Part shown: positions 8,940-18,422 of the stretch, in pieces
How positions within the stretch are numbered: position 1 is the stretch's first letter
How the letters are laid out: every line of letters starts with the position of its first letter
Assembly: GCA_000447185.1 (NCBI GenBank)
Contig: KE646964.1
Location: 1 to 23,583 of the forward strand
Reading direction: 5' to 3'
Source of the DNA: Vairimorpha apis BRL 01
Lineage: Eukaryota > Microsporidia > Nosematidae
Length of the DNA: 23,583 nt
Position numbers and translations under genes: made by a program
The notes under the pieces: generated by a model
The model's input: only the letters and a program-made list of their open reading frames with translations
What the model was told of the DNA's origin: nothing
The model's database searches: none

Positions 8940-9640
8940 GGCAATCTGCGACCATTGTAAAAAACATAGAAAAACTGTCGATAATCTGCCAATAAATGTG
9001 ATCACATGCAGAATAACTATTATGTCAAAGACATAATGAAATTGTAGATAAGTACACCTTCTACTGTTTATCAAGTATGGCTTAAAAAAGACTATGAAAA
9101 TAATGAGCTACTCAATAAAGAGATTATGAAAAATTATCAAGCAAACGCAATTTAAGTGGATAAAAATAATCACTGATAATAAAGTTACACACAACAAGCC
9201 AGATATACTCGTTTTGGATAAAATGAAAATCATCATTGTCAAAATCGGCATAACCAACCAGGATCTACAATCATTAATAAAGAATAAAAAATTAAAAAAT
9301 AAGATTTTCTTATTATTAAATTGATATTATTAAGTGACAAAATTTAACATGAAGTACATTTGAGAACTTGGAATTCATCCAATATTAATAGCTTGTATGA
9401 AATCAATGTATTGAAAAAGATAATAGAGTCTATTTTTTTGTACCGAAGACGAGGATAAGATCAATAAATAACTAGAGAGAAAGAGACAGTGAATATATTG
9501 ATAAATTAAAGCTTCCATACTGCTGAGAGTTATGATTTGTTCGAAAATAAAATAATAGGTTCATCAGTAGGCCTAATACTTTGATTGGCTCAAAGTTAAA
9601 AGAAATGATTAGCAACAATGATCAAAAATTGGAACTTTAG
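8940..9640 (+). mobile_element. non-LTR retrotransposon remnant, copy 2 (degenerate)
   Basis: Translated fragments in order match copy 1, with many stops. Near 8943 lies ICDHCKKHRKTVDNL (finger; copy 1 has CPHCGSQRKTVDHL), then HLLLFIKYGLKKTMK, then at about 9197-9265 HNKPDILVLDK and VKIGITNQD (nuclease core; the catalytic Glu of copy 1 has become Lys), then LKKIIESIF and YRRRG near 9445. The 3' part after that is not alignable by eye, and the TAACCCAATAAA tail was not found. It is an old dead copy in the same orientation as copy 1. Confidence 0.75.
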
Positions 9641-10405
9641 GATTGGAAAAATGAAACCTATTACAATATATATCATATTAAAATATTTTTCTTTTAAATT
9701 ATTATAAAGATATTTTTTATAAAAAAAAATTATTTGTTAAATTTTTTTAGAAACAATAGATCGTTCAAAAATTATACATATGATTGTTTAATATATTTAC
9801 AAAATATTTTTTTAAATATTAAATAAAACAATAATCTTTTATATTGTATTTTAAAAGGAATTCTTTTTATATTGAAAAAAAATTTATAAATATTTTATAT
9901 AATTAATTGTCAATGTATTGTATACAAAGTATAAGTTAGTTTAAGTAAAGATAAAATTATAATCTAATGTGTAAATTTTTTATTTAAAAATCGAAAAAAA
10001 ATTTCTTTACAAAAATATTTATAATTTTAAATATTTTTTGATTGAAATGTAAAACTATCTAAAAAAAAATTTAAATTTTTAAGATTAAAAAATTTTAATT
10101 AATAGGTATAAAAAATATATTAACAATTAAATTAAGCTGCAGTATAATAAATTTTTAAAAATATAATAAAATTTTGTTATAAATGTCAAATAATTCTTAA
10201 AACTAATAAATTTTTTTGAATTTTATATGTAAAAGTCATAAAAATATATTTTTATTGATTTGTATTGATATATAAACATAAATTAAAGATAATACTATTT
10301 AAAATTTACTTCATTTTTTTATTATGTCATAATTCAAAATGTCAATCATTTATAATTAATGTATGTGGTGTAAAAAAATATAAATATAAAAAAAATTACT
10401 ATTAC
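9641..10405. other. intergenic AT-rich DNA
   Basis: No coding or RNA signal was seen. In-frame codons do extend upstream of the next gene to an ATG at 10265, but that extension is very rich in Lys/Tyr/Ile and looks non-coding. Confidence 0.4.
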
Positions 10406-10546
10406 ATGTTCTCAAAAAAAATTATATGTTTGTTTGCAATGATGCTTAGTGTTTATGGTTGTGGTGGCACTGATCCAAAAAAAGAAGAAGGTGAAAGTTC
10501 TGGTGCAAAAATGAGTCCGCAATTGACAGAAGGAACAGAAAATTGA
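10406..10546 (+). CDS. small secreted protein of the C-G-G-T-D-P family
   Basis: 46 residues if started at the ATG at 10406. Residues 1-18 (MFSKKIICLFAMMLSVYG) are a signal peptide. CGGTDPKKEEGESS follows, giving the same C-G-G-T-D-P-K-K string as the gene at 12788, then a short polar tail ending TEGTEN. The frame stays open upstream to 10265 and would add 47 residues with a second hydrophobic stretch. I prefer 10406 because it puts the Cys right behind a signal peptide of the same length as in its relatives. The function is unknown; it is likely exported. There is no CCC start signal. It lies between retrotransposon copies 2 and 3. Confidence 0.7.
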   Translation: MFSKKIICLFAMMLSVYGCGGTDPKKEEGESSGAKMSPQLTEGTEN

Positions 10547-11269
10547 AAATTAGGCAATAAAAATATTCCATGTATTTTATTTTATTTTTTTTACAATTTT
10601 AAAAACAATATGCTAAAAAAATTTATAATTATAATTTTATATATAAATTTTTTGTTTTAATCTTTTTTTAAAGACGAAATATAATTCATCTAATTATTGT
10701 AGCATTAATTTAAAAAAATTGATATTAATACAATAAATAAAATAACGTATTAACTGAAGTATATACAAATAATTATATATTAATAAATTATTTTAATTTT
10801 ATAATTTATATATACTATAAATTATTTGATTTTGTTTAAAATAATTCATATAAATTTTATAATACTGAAAGTATAAAAATAATTGTTAAAAAATGTAGGG
10901 AAAATAAATCTATCTAATGTTATATATATAAATAATTATAGATAATTTATGTATTTACTATAAATTTTATTTAAAGATTTAAAAAAAACTTTTTTTTATA
11001 GACAAAAAATAACAAGTTATTATTTACATCACATTAACATCAAATAATTTAGTTTTAAAAATTTTATTTTTAATTATAAATCCTTTAAACAATACTTTTT
11101 GTTAGTGTATTTGGTAAATTTTCAAAGAATATACAAATGAATTCTTATAAAATTATGATTAAATGAAAAGTATTTTTTTAATTATCATTCTAATTTTTTA
11201 AGATATAACAACTAAAGATATTTAACATCGACAAATGGAAGAAAAAATTACTTATTTGAAAATAAAAGG
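10547..11269. other. intergenic AT-rich DNA
   Basis: No gene, RNA or GC-richer islet was recognised. Composition rises slightly toward 11220, where the next retrotransposon relic begins. Confidence 0.4.
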
Positions 11270-11560
11270 TAATTACTTGGAAATTTAAAACAAGGCGATT
11301 CAGAAAAACTAATGAATTATGATTAATGTACAAACAAAATTGGCCTTGTTAAATGAATGTAAGAAAAAAATTATCTTAAAACTAATAATATAGGATAGTA
11401 CAGTGAACAAATATCACTCTAAACACATAAGAGAACTTGATATCTCCGACCTATTAATGCGTTTATTATATTAACTCTAAATTAGACTTTTGAGAATTTT
11501 TATAGAATACAGAAGAGGAGACTGGATATCAGAAACCAATGCGTCAGATCAGCAAATTAA
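11270..11560 (+). mobile_element. non-LTR retrotransposon remnant, copy 3 (degenerate)
   Basis: Short translated blocks line up with copy 1 in the right order. EKLMNYD lies near 11302 (copy 1 EKLRKYD). VNKYHSKHIRELDISDLLM lies near 11403 (copy 1 VTKYHRKYIKELEIQPNLE). YRRGDWI lies near 11510 (copy 1 RRRGYEWI). Stops and small gaps separate them. The finger and the PD motif are missing or unrecognisable. Edges are approximate; similarity could begin as early as 11220. Confidence 0.65.
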
Positions 11561-12787
11561 TGTTTGTTCAAAGCCAATACCAAAAATATTAAATGAGATT
11601 ATTAAATTACTAACATAAAAAACAATTTTAATTAAGTTTTTTAAAAAAAATAAATTTTTACATATTTGCTAAGGTTTAATAACTATAATAATTTATTTTT
11701 AATAAAATCTATATTTAAAAAATATATTAATTTAGTGTTTATTATAAATTAGAATATAAAAAAATATATATATAATATCAAATAAAACTTTTTAAAAATA
11801 CATTAATACATAAAAATATAGCAATATAATAATTTTAACAGAAATTTTATTTTTTTAACTGCTTAAATTTTTAATAAATAAAAACTAGTCAAATTTAAAA
11901 AACTAAAGTACATATTTCAATAAGTTTAATTTTTTTTAAATTAAAAAGTTATAGAAAAGATTACAATGATGATATATTTTTTTATTAATACTATAAGTAA
12001 ATTTTTTATATACTAAACATAATTAATATACACTAATCAAATTTTAATTTATTTTATCATATTTTAACATAATACTATAATAAAATTTTCAAAAAAGTAG
12101 TTAAATCAAATGAAAAAATACTTTTTTTATTCTTGATAATTTTTATCTCCTATATGTTTTTAATATATTGTCTAAAAATATTAAAGTACTATTTTAATTT
12201 ATTTTATTTAATGCATAAACTAACCTTCAGTAATAATTATTAACTTTAATTTATGATTTACATTATTTTTTATTTTTAAAATTATCAATTTCATTTTTTT
12301 ATATTTTCTTTTTCATTTTTATAAAAATTTGATTATTTTTATAACAAAAAAACAATATATAGATACACAGTCAAATAAATTTTATAATGATTAAAATAGT
12401 TGAAAATATGAGTTAAATTTTATTATTTTTGCAAAAATATTTTTTAAAAACATTAAAATAATAACAAGTTTTAATAATTATTAGTTTCTTTAAAAGTCAA
12501 TATAATTTTGATTAGCTTTAAATATTTTATAAAAATAAACAAATAATAAAGTTTAATTTTTGATAATTGGATTATAATTGATATCATTTTTTTATTAATA
12601 ATAATTTTAGTGAAGAAAAAAACTTATGTAATAATTTAAAAATATCAATTTATGTTTTAAATCAATTGTTTTCTTTTTTATATTCCCTAATTGATAATTG
12701 AATATTTTACATTGTATTACATCATTAAATTTTTGTATTGGTACATTTTAAATTAAACAAATATTTAAGTTGAAAAAAGTACAATAT
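11561..12787. other. intergenic AT-rich DNA
   Basis: Apart from possible decayed 3' sequence of copy 3 up to about 11620, nothing is supported. The strings AAACTAACCTTCAG (12218) and AAATAACCTTCAG (8466) look like an intron branch point plus acceptor, but neither is attached to a coding exon. Confidence 0.4.
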
Positions 12788-12910
12788 ATGAATTCTAAGA
12801 ACATTTTATGTATCGCTGCATTTATATTAAATGTCAATTGTTGTGGCGGAACTGATCCTAAAAAAGATGAAGACCAAGCAAACACTCCTGCTAAAGATTC
12901 TGGTAAATGA
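12788..12910 (+). CDS. very small secreted protein of the C-G-G-T-D-P family
   Basis: A 40-residue frame that is easily missed because of its size. Residues 1-18 (MNSKNILCIAAFILNVNC) are a signal peptide, followed by CGGTDPKKDEDQ and a polar tail ending AKDSGK. C-G-G-T-D-P-K-K is identical to the gene at 10406, which is the main evidence that this tiny frame is real and used. The region coding for the motif is clearly richer in G/C than the flanks. The function is unknown and no CCC start signal is present. Cleavage may fall one residue either side, since two Cys are adjacent at 18-19. Confidence 0.65.
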   Translation: MNSKNILCIAAFILNVNCCGGTDPKKDEDQANTPAKDSGK

Positions 12911-13769
12911 TTTTGACATAAACTTATGCAATAAAAGCTTTTTGTTTTAATATTTTTATCTTTTAAAAAAATTAGTTACTGATATTAATTTTTACAATTA
13001 TATCTACTTTATAACAAAATAATGATGTAAATATAAAAAATTTTTAAATATAATATTTGAATTAATTTTAATTTTCATAATATTATTGTAAATATGTTTA
13101 GGAGGAAATAATTAAATTTATACATTTTATATTGACCAAATAAAATAAATATTTTAATAATTTATATCTAATATTGATATCTTAATATTTTCACTTAAAA
13201 GTAATTATTATATTTTTATAAAAATATATGATTAATATATATAAAATATAAAAACTAAAATTATACTCTATAAAACTGTTCAAAAAATTAATTTTGTTCA
13301 TACATAATATATTAGAAAGAAATTTATTTAATATGCTATTAATTTTTTAAATTGAGTAAACATGATTAAAGAAAATCATCTAATCTCTGTATAGATGTAT
13401 CAAAATTATATTTTTTATTATGTTTTTTGATTTTATTTATAAAAATTGTTATAAAATTTTTAAAAATATTAATATGATTCACATATATATTAAAGTCATT
13501 TCCATTTATAAAAAAATTTCGAAATTTACATTTTTATAATATTTTTTTATAGTTAAAAAATAATTTTTTACCTATAAATAAATGTATTATTTATTATATG
13601 TTAAATGAGAAATTATTATTTTAGTTCATAATAAATAATTTTAATCATATTTAAATTGGTTAATTTTATTTTTCAAATTTCATATAACAAATAATATAAA
13701 AACTAATCTTTTTATTATAAGAATTTTTATTTGCTATTTAAATACAAAAAAATTTAAATAATATAAACC
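12911..13769. other. intergenic AT-rich DNA
   Basis: No coding or RNA signal was recognised on either strand. The 3' end of the preceding gene and its poly(A) signals must lie at the left edge. Confidence 0.4.
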
Positions 13770-13945
13770 CATAAGTTGTAAAGTCTTGTGGAAAATCTCC
13801 AAAGCTTAGGTAACTCTCAACAAGAGACGTAGTTCGTACACATTTGTTTTTATTTATATTTTTATGGTGCGTTGGCATGTTCCTCATATTCTCAGCTTGT
13901 TTGCTTATTGTGGTAGTTTGTTTAACTTTTATGTATTTTTATTAC
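13770..13945 (-). other. GC-richer islet with a protein-like minus-strand frame, unidentified
   Basis: A block of about 175 bases far less AT-rich than its flanks. On the minus strand a frame without internal stops reads ENMRNMPTHHKN and then CVRTTSLVESYLSFGDFP, followed by QDFTTYG, before running into AT-rich DNA. Its composition looks like real protein. It has neither a good start nor an end of its own, and I do not recognise it. The best guess is a fragment of a gene or another mobile element. The plus strand also has a 28-codon frame (13863) and can form an imperfect stem (GTCTTGT with ACAAGAGAC), so a structured RNA is an alternative. Confidence 0.35.
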
Positions 13946-14304
13946 TCTAGGAAATAAAAAAATTTATAATATATTAACCGATATATAAAAATTATAAGTT
14001 AAATAATAAAATTAACAATATGATAATTATTTAACCTCATCTTAATTATATATTTTTAATTTTTAATGTGTTTTAATTCTTAATTTAAAGTACAATAATT
14101 ATTTACATATTAAAATAAAGAGAAAAAATATATAATTTCATATTAAAATCAATTATAATACATTTATAATAAACGTTTTCAATTTTTAGTTAAAACTTTG
14201 TTAAAAAAATATGCATATTTTAAAATAATATATTATTTAAATAAAATTAGATCCTTTATTATTATTGATAAGTTTTATAAATTTTTATTCGTTAAACTAT
14301 ATCT

Positions 14305-14333
14305 AAAATGATTTAATTTCTAAAAATCATTTT
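14305..14333. repeat. 10-bp inverted repeat just before the start codon at 14337
   Basis: AAAATGATTT (14305-14314) and AAATCATTTT (14324-14333) form a perfect 10-bp stem with a 9-base loop, ending three bases before the ATG. It could be a hairpin in the leader or a protein-binding site. Chance is possible in AT-rich DNA. Confidence 0.4.
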
Positions 14334-14336
14334 ATT

Positions 14337-14543
14337 ATGTATTCAAAGATTTTTTTATTTTATATTTTTTTAGTTAGTAAAGTATTTTCATGTGGAGGAA
14401 GTGATCCTGGATATCGACAATATGGTGGTTACAGTCAAGAAAAAACCTCTAAAACTTATAGAAATTGGGAATCAAGACAAGATCCTGAAATTAATAGACA
14501 ATGTGATGTTTATCAGGATAGAGCACAGAGGGAAAGCTTTTGA
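14337..14543 (+). CDS. small secreted protein of the C-G-G-T-D-P family
   Basis: 68 residues. Residues 1-18 (MYSKIFLFYIFLVSKVFS) are a signal peptide. CGGSDPGYRQYGGY follows, the family motif with Ser for Thr. The mature part differs from its relatives: rich in Tyr, Gln, Arg and Ser, with charged residues and one further Cys (in RQCDVYQD). The two Cys could form a disulfide. The function is unknown; it is probably exported. The leader is unusual in that a perfect inverted repeat ends three bases before the ATG. No CCC signal is present. Retrotransposon copy 4 follows about 590 bases downstream. Confidence 0.75.
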   Translation: MYSKIFLFYIFLVSKVFSCGGSDPGYRQYGGYSQEKTSKTYRNWESRQDPEINRQCDVYQDRAQRESF

Positions 14544-15129
14544 ATAATAAACACATTATATTTTGTATTTATAAAAAAAATTTATTTTTCTTATAGTTTT
14601 TGTTTGAAAATTTTTTTGTTTAAGTATTTGTAATAAAATAAACTATATTTATAAGATAATGTAATATTTGTAATTTTTTATTTTTTTAACATTCGGTTAT
14701 TTTGTTTAATAAAATGTTATTAAAAAATTTAAATTAACACTTTTTATCATTTTGTTTTAATGTAAAATAAAAAAAATTCAAAATTTATTAAAGAATAATA
14801 TAATTTATGAAGATTATCATGAAAAAACATTTAGATTTTTATTTATTTTTTCTATTTAAATATATAAAATATATAATTATATTTATTTAAACAAAAATCT
14901 TTAAAATATTATTGAAATAAAATATTTTGTATAAGTATGAAAATAAATTAAAACAATTTAAAAAATTAAAAAATTAAAAAATTAAAAATAAATTATTTTT
15001 TTAAAATAATAATAAAAATATTTAATTATTGTTTTTTTAATTGCTTATTAAATATTTGAAAATGAAATAAATCTGAAAATTTAATCTATTTTATGTTCTT
15101 AAATATTATTTTTAAATGATAATATTTCT
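14544..15129. other. intergenic AT-rich DNA with a TTAAAAAA tandem repeat
   Basis: No gene was seen. At 14958-14988 the unit TTAAAAAA is repeated almost four times, a simple-sequence tract likely to vary in length. Confidence 0.5.
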
Positions 15130-15842
15130 ATTAGATACAGAAAAGAAACATAAGTATGATCTGTTTGCTAATCATTGAGCTCAAAGCATCTATACAAAAC
15201 GAAAATAATACCATATATGATGACATGATAGGGAATAGTAACAACTTTAAGCAAATAATATAGTAACGTAATGAATAAAAACAGCCTTACACAGTCATAT
15301 ATTCAAGTCAGAGTGCTTAAAATGATTATAGAGAATTTTTTTATAGAAGCCAGAAAAGTAAAACACATAATTGAAGATGAACAGATGGTTAAGGAGGAAG
15401 AAAAGGAGGATTTATGTATTTTCAAAAATCGTCCTATATCTATTCGTGATGATATATTAATTATTGAAATAACACTATATCTTATTAAATATATTTATAA
15501 AGATTAGATATAATTTATTATTATTATTATTATTATTTTTGATTAATATTAAAATATACAAAATTGTACTTATCCTTTTCAAAAATAAAATTTTTTAAAA
15601 ATAAATATCACATATCTTTTTAAAGGTTAAAATTATTTAAAGAGAAATAAAATTTTAATAAACAAATTTTAATAATTTAACGTCTTTATAATTAATCTTA
15701 CAAAGTAACTTATTTGTAAAGTTAAACTTATACCAAGTTTATAAGACCTCAAGATAGTTTAAGCGATTAAGTAAACCATAAAATTTTATTAAATATTTTA
15801 CAAGTTGAAAATACTAATAAATAATAATAACGCAATAAACTT
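15130..15842 (+). mobile_element. non-LTR retrotransposon remnant, copy 4 (degenerate, 3' end present)
   Basis: At about 15137-15172 EKKHKYDLFANH matches copy 1 EKLRKYDLLANE. A residual open frame (15271-15507) includes QSYIQVRVLKMIIENFF, matching copy 1 EAYMQSIVLKKTLESIS, followed by an acidic DEQ...EEEKEDL stretch like copy 1 DEVEKAVENL. The 3' end ATACTAATAA...TAACGCAATAAAC (to 15840) matches the copy 1 tail TAACCCAATAAAC. A TTA microsatellite (15516-15536) and unrelated AT-rich DNA lie inside. The 78-codon frame is therefore a relic, not a gene. Confidence 0.65.
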
Positions 15843-15955
15843 ATTTAATATTATTTTCTTATCAAATTTAATTAGAAATAATCTTTTATTAAATTTGAAA
15901 TTTGGATTGTTTTATTAACAAAACATTATTACTATTTTTAAAAGCATAAATTTTA

Positions 15956-15958
15956 CCC
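15956..15958 (+). promoter_or_regulatory. CCC start signal of the Mis12-like gene
   Basis: TACCCTT directly precedes the ATG at 15961, with two bases between CCC and ATG. This matches the microsporidian start motif and fixes the start of a gene whose first segment is otherwise too short to notice. Confidence 0.6.
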
Positions 15959-15960
15959 TT

Positions 15961-16534
15961 ATGGAAGATTTAATAGAATTTTTTGAATTTATTCCAGTTA
16001 ATTTTGTAAATGAGTTAGACACAGAAATAACTACAGTTTTTTTAACTGAATTAAAAAATGATTCACAAATTATGCATGATATGTGTAAAAAAATATGTTT
16101 ATTTTTAAGAATTTTGTTTTAAGGAATATATTAAATTTTCCTATATCTTTAAAATATGAACGTAAAAAAACCGACCTAGTTTGTGAAGATGTAGAATTCG
16201 ATCTTTATAATGAAATAATTAATAAACAATTACAATTAATAAATGAAATACAGTTTTATGATTTAAAAATAAAAAATTAGAAAATAAAAATAATAATTTA
16301 AACAGAATGCTAGTATATGAAAAAGATATACAAGAAACAATAGTTAATGTGTGTTGCACAAAGGACAAATACAGTAAATTATTAGAATATGTTAACTTAC
16401 ATATATTCTATGAAAATGATGAAGAAAATTTCAATTGCTTGTTAGAATATAGAGAAATACGTAGTGATATATTAAAAAAAGAGTGGGAAAAGCTGAAAAT
16501 GATAAAACCATATTTGTACAATCAAAATAATTAG
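15961..16534 (+). CDS. Mis12/Mtw1-like kinetochore protein, split by two -1 frame changes
   Basis: Three consecutive frames read as one protein of 191 residues if two -1 shifts are allowed: 15961-16092, 16092-16277 and 16277-16534. The N-terminus MEDLIEFFEFIPVNFVNEL resembles the FFGFTP / GYPPISLVDDI start of Mis12/Mtw1. FKNFVLRNILNFPISL matches the family's second helix (F-x-x-[FY]-x-L-x-N-I-x-x-[IF]-P-x-x-L). A coiled-coil region follows. Mis12 belongs to the MIND complex, which links inner kinetochore proteins to the Ndc80 complex. The first change lies at A7 (16087-16093, codons TGT AAA AAA ATA) and the second at A AAA AAT (16271-16277), directly before TAG. The family assignment is by motif reading; the C-terminal third is not distinctive. 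If the frames are truly broken, this would be a pseudogene of a normally essential gene. Confidence 0.7.
16087..16093 (+). other. A7 frame-change site 1 in the Mis12-like gene
   Basis: The zero frame is TGT AAA AAA ATA, so the in-phase heptamer is T AAA AAA and is not a perfect X XXY YYZ site. A -1 shift, or one extra A, continues into AAT ATG TTT ATT and the conserved FKNFVLRNIL. Confidence 0.5.
16271..16277 (+). other. slippery heptamer A AAA AAT, site 2 in the Mis12-like gene
   Basis: The zero frame is ATA AAA AAT TAG. A AAA AAT is a canonical -1 heptamer, in phase and immediately before the stop. The shifted reading KNLENKNNNLNRML continues the coiled coil. The run has only six A, less prone to length errors than A7 or A8. 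Confidence 0.55.
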
Positions 16535-17470
16535 AAATATATTATGCCATATATTATAAATATTAAAATGGTGAAATTTAATGATATAAGTTAAAAAAAT
16601 ATTTTTTGTTTTTTTGTGTTTATTTTAATAAATAACTCTTAAATATTTTAATTTTTGAATCAAATTTAATGTTTAAAAAAAAGTTTTACAAAAATAAAGT
16701 AAATTTATTTTTTTAAATATTGTATTTGCATATTTGTTTTGATCAATTAAACAGAATAGATTCTACTAAATTTTTATTTATACATTGTTTAAATTTTTTC
16801 ATCATTTTAATTAATCTTGAAAATATATATTTTTAATTTAAAAAGTAAATCTTTAATTTTTAACCTGAAAGTGGAATAGTGTTGTAAATCAGTAATTTAG
16901 GTATATTAAAAAGTATTTAATAATTTAATCTAGATTTTTGTTTTTGTTAAATAATAAATTATAATTATTATTTATATTAATTGTACAAAAGGGTCATATA
17001 TATAAAACTTAAAAATATTTTATAAAAATTAATATCTAAAATTTTGTTTTAAAATGTTAAATACTCATACATAAACATATTAGTATTTATATAAATTAAT
17101 AAACAGATAAAACTTTATTTACTAAAAAATTTAAATTTCAAAAAAATAATATGCACGAAATATAATTTTTTAAAAATATAAATTTTAACTTTTATTTTAA
17201 TATATTAAGAACAATATTTAATTAGTAAATTTAAATACTTTTTTAGAACAATTTATTTGAATATCATAAATTTACATTTTTTTTAAAAATAACCAAAATT
17301 TTAGTTTTTAACATACATTAGTTATAATTAAAAAAATTTACGTATTTTTATACAATAAATTATAATTTTAATATTTAATTTAGAACCACAAAAGTAAAAA
17401 TTATATCTTTTATACATTTAAAATTTATCTCTGACAAAATTTTTAAAAAAAGTTTAAATTATGAATATAA
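16535..17470. other. intergenic AT-rich DNA
   Basis: No gene or RNA was recognised. A slightly GC-richer patch near 16862-16895 has no open frame of note. Confidence 0.4.
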
Positions 17471-18150
17471 TTTATTGGGTTAAAATATTCACCTGATTCA
17501 TTTTTGTTTAATTGACATTAATATTTTTACCATTGAGATTTACTATTTGTTTCTCACCATGTTTTTCTTTACTCTTATCATTGAAGGACATTTTGTTTTC
17601 AAAGCGTTTTGGTTTCGCCTCCTCAATAATATTAACTTTATATGGTATTCGTATTAATAGTTTCTCAACTGCACCTCCTATCTCATCCTCTCCAGCTTCA
17701 CTCCAATCGTGTCCTCGTCTTCGCTCTAGAGAGATAGACTCTAAAGTTTTCTTTAGAACTAATGACTGTATATATGCCTAGAAGTTTGGTTGGATTTCGA
17801 GCTCTTTAATGTGTCTTTTGTGGTATTTATTCACCACACCGTCCCATGTCATCACATATGATACTATCCTTGTCTTACACTTATGTATTATACCAAGTTC
17901 ATTTGCAAGTAGGTCACATTTCCTAAGTTTTTCATTTTCGACTAATGAAAGTCGATCCTGATTGGTTATTCCAACCTCTACTATAAGAATTTCCCTGTTT
18001 TTTTGTCTATTACCATGATATCGGGCTTATTATGGCTGACTTTAATGTCAGTAACCAATCGAGTATCAACTCGAATCTCCGCCTGATCATTCTCCATAAT
18101 TTCTTGTACTGAATGGCTTCTGATCTTATTGGTTTTTTTAAATCCATATT
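17471..18150 (-). pseudogene. non-LTR retrotransposon remnant, copy 5 (recent but broken)
   Basis: Reading the minus strand from 18150, the translation follows copy 1 closely from KYGFKKTNKIRSHSVQE through HNKPDIMVIDKK, IVEVGITNQDRLS, ENEKLRKCDLLANELG, YVMTWDGVVNKYHK and LVLKKTLESISLERRRG. It lacks the zinc finger (5' truncation). Two breaks are visible. One is a frame change at A7 (18004-17998) within IDKK...EILIVE, where one missing A restores the copy 1 reading. The other is an in-frame TAG (17780-17778) in NF*AYIQS. The 3' end TAACCCAATAAA (17482-17471) matches copy 1. The plus-strand frame at 17512-17781 is only its antisense. This is the only copy in reverse orientation. Confidence 0.85.
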
Positions 18151-18422
18151 TTCTACTTAGAAAAAAGTTTAAATATTTATTTTTTTATAAATAAGCATAG
18201 TAAATACAAAAAAATAAGGGTATGTTCTCTTTAATAATTTAATTTTTTTAAATATTTTTATAAAAAAATTTACTTATGATTTTAAAAAATTATTAATACT
18301 TTATTATTGTTATAAAATAAAATTTCTAAATACAATTTTACAACTTAAAAAATGAAAAAAATTATATTTTTTTTAAGTTTAAATAAATAAAAGAAAATAC
18401 TTTATTACAAAGTTATGACAAA
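18151..18422. other. spacer between retrotransposon copy 5 and adenylate kinase
   Basis: An AT-rich spacer with no coding signal. The 3' end of the adenylate kinase transcript lies at its right edge. Confidence 0.4.

Noticed and set aside
10265..10405. Upstream in-frame extension of the secreted gene at 10406
   Set aside because: The extension is Lys/Tyr/Ile-rich and would bury the signal peptide and displace the family motif from its usual distance to the N-terminus.
13785..13812. TCTTGTGGAAAATCTCC read as S-C-G-K-S-P, a possible fifth secreted member
   Set aside because: There is no signal peptide or start upstream, a stop lies close by, and the motif residues T-D-P are missing.
5572..14410. 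Bacterial lipoproteins, because of Cys right after the signal peptide
   Set aside because: The rest of the window is clearly eukaryotic and there are no ribosome binding sites; the lipobox likeness is treated as coincidental or convergent.
15271..15507. 78-codon frame as an independent gene
   Set aside because: Its parts align in order with the endonuclease remnant, so it is a decayed piece of copy 4.
17512..17781. Plus-strand frame of 89 codons
   Set aside because: It is antisense to retrotransposon copy 5, whose minus-strand reading matches copy 1 closely.
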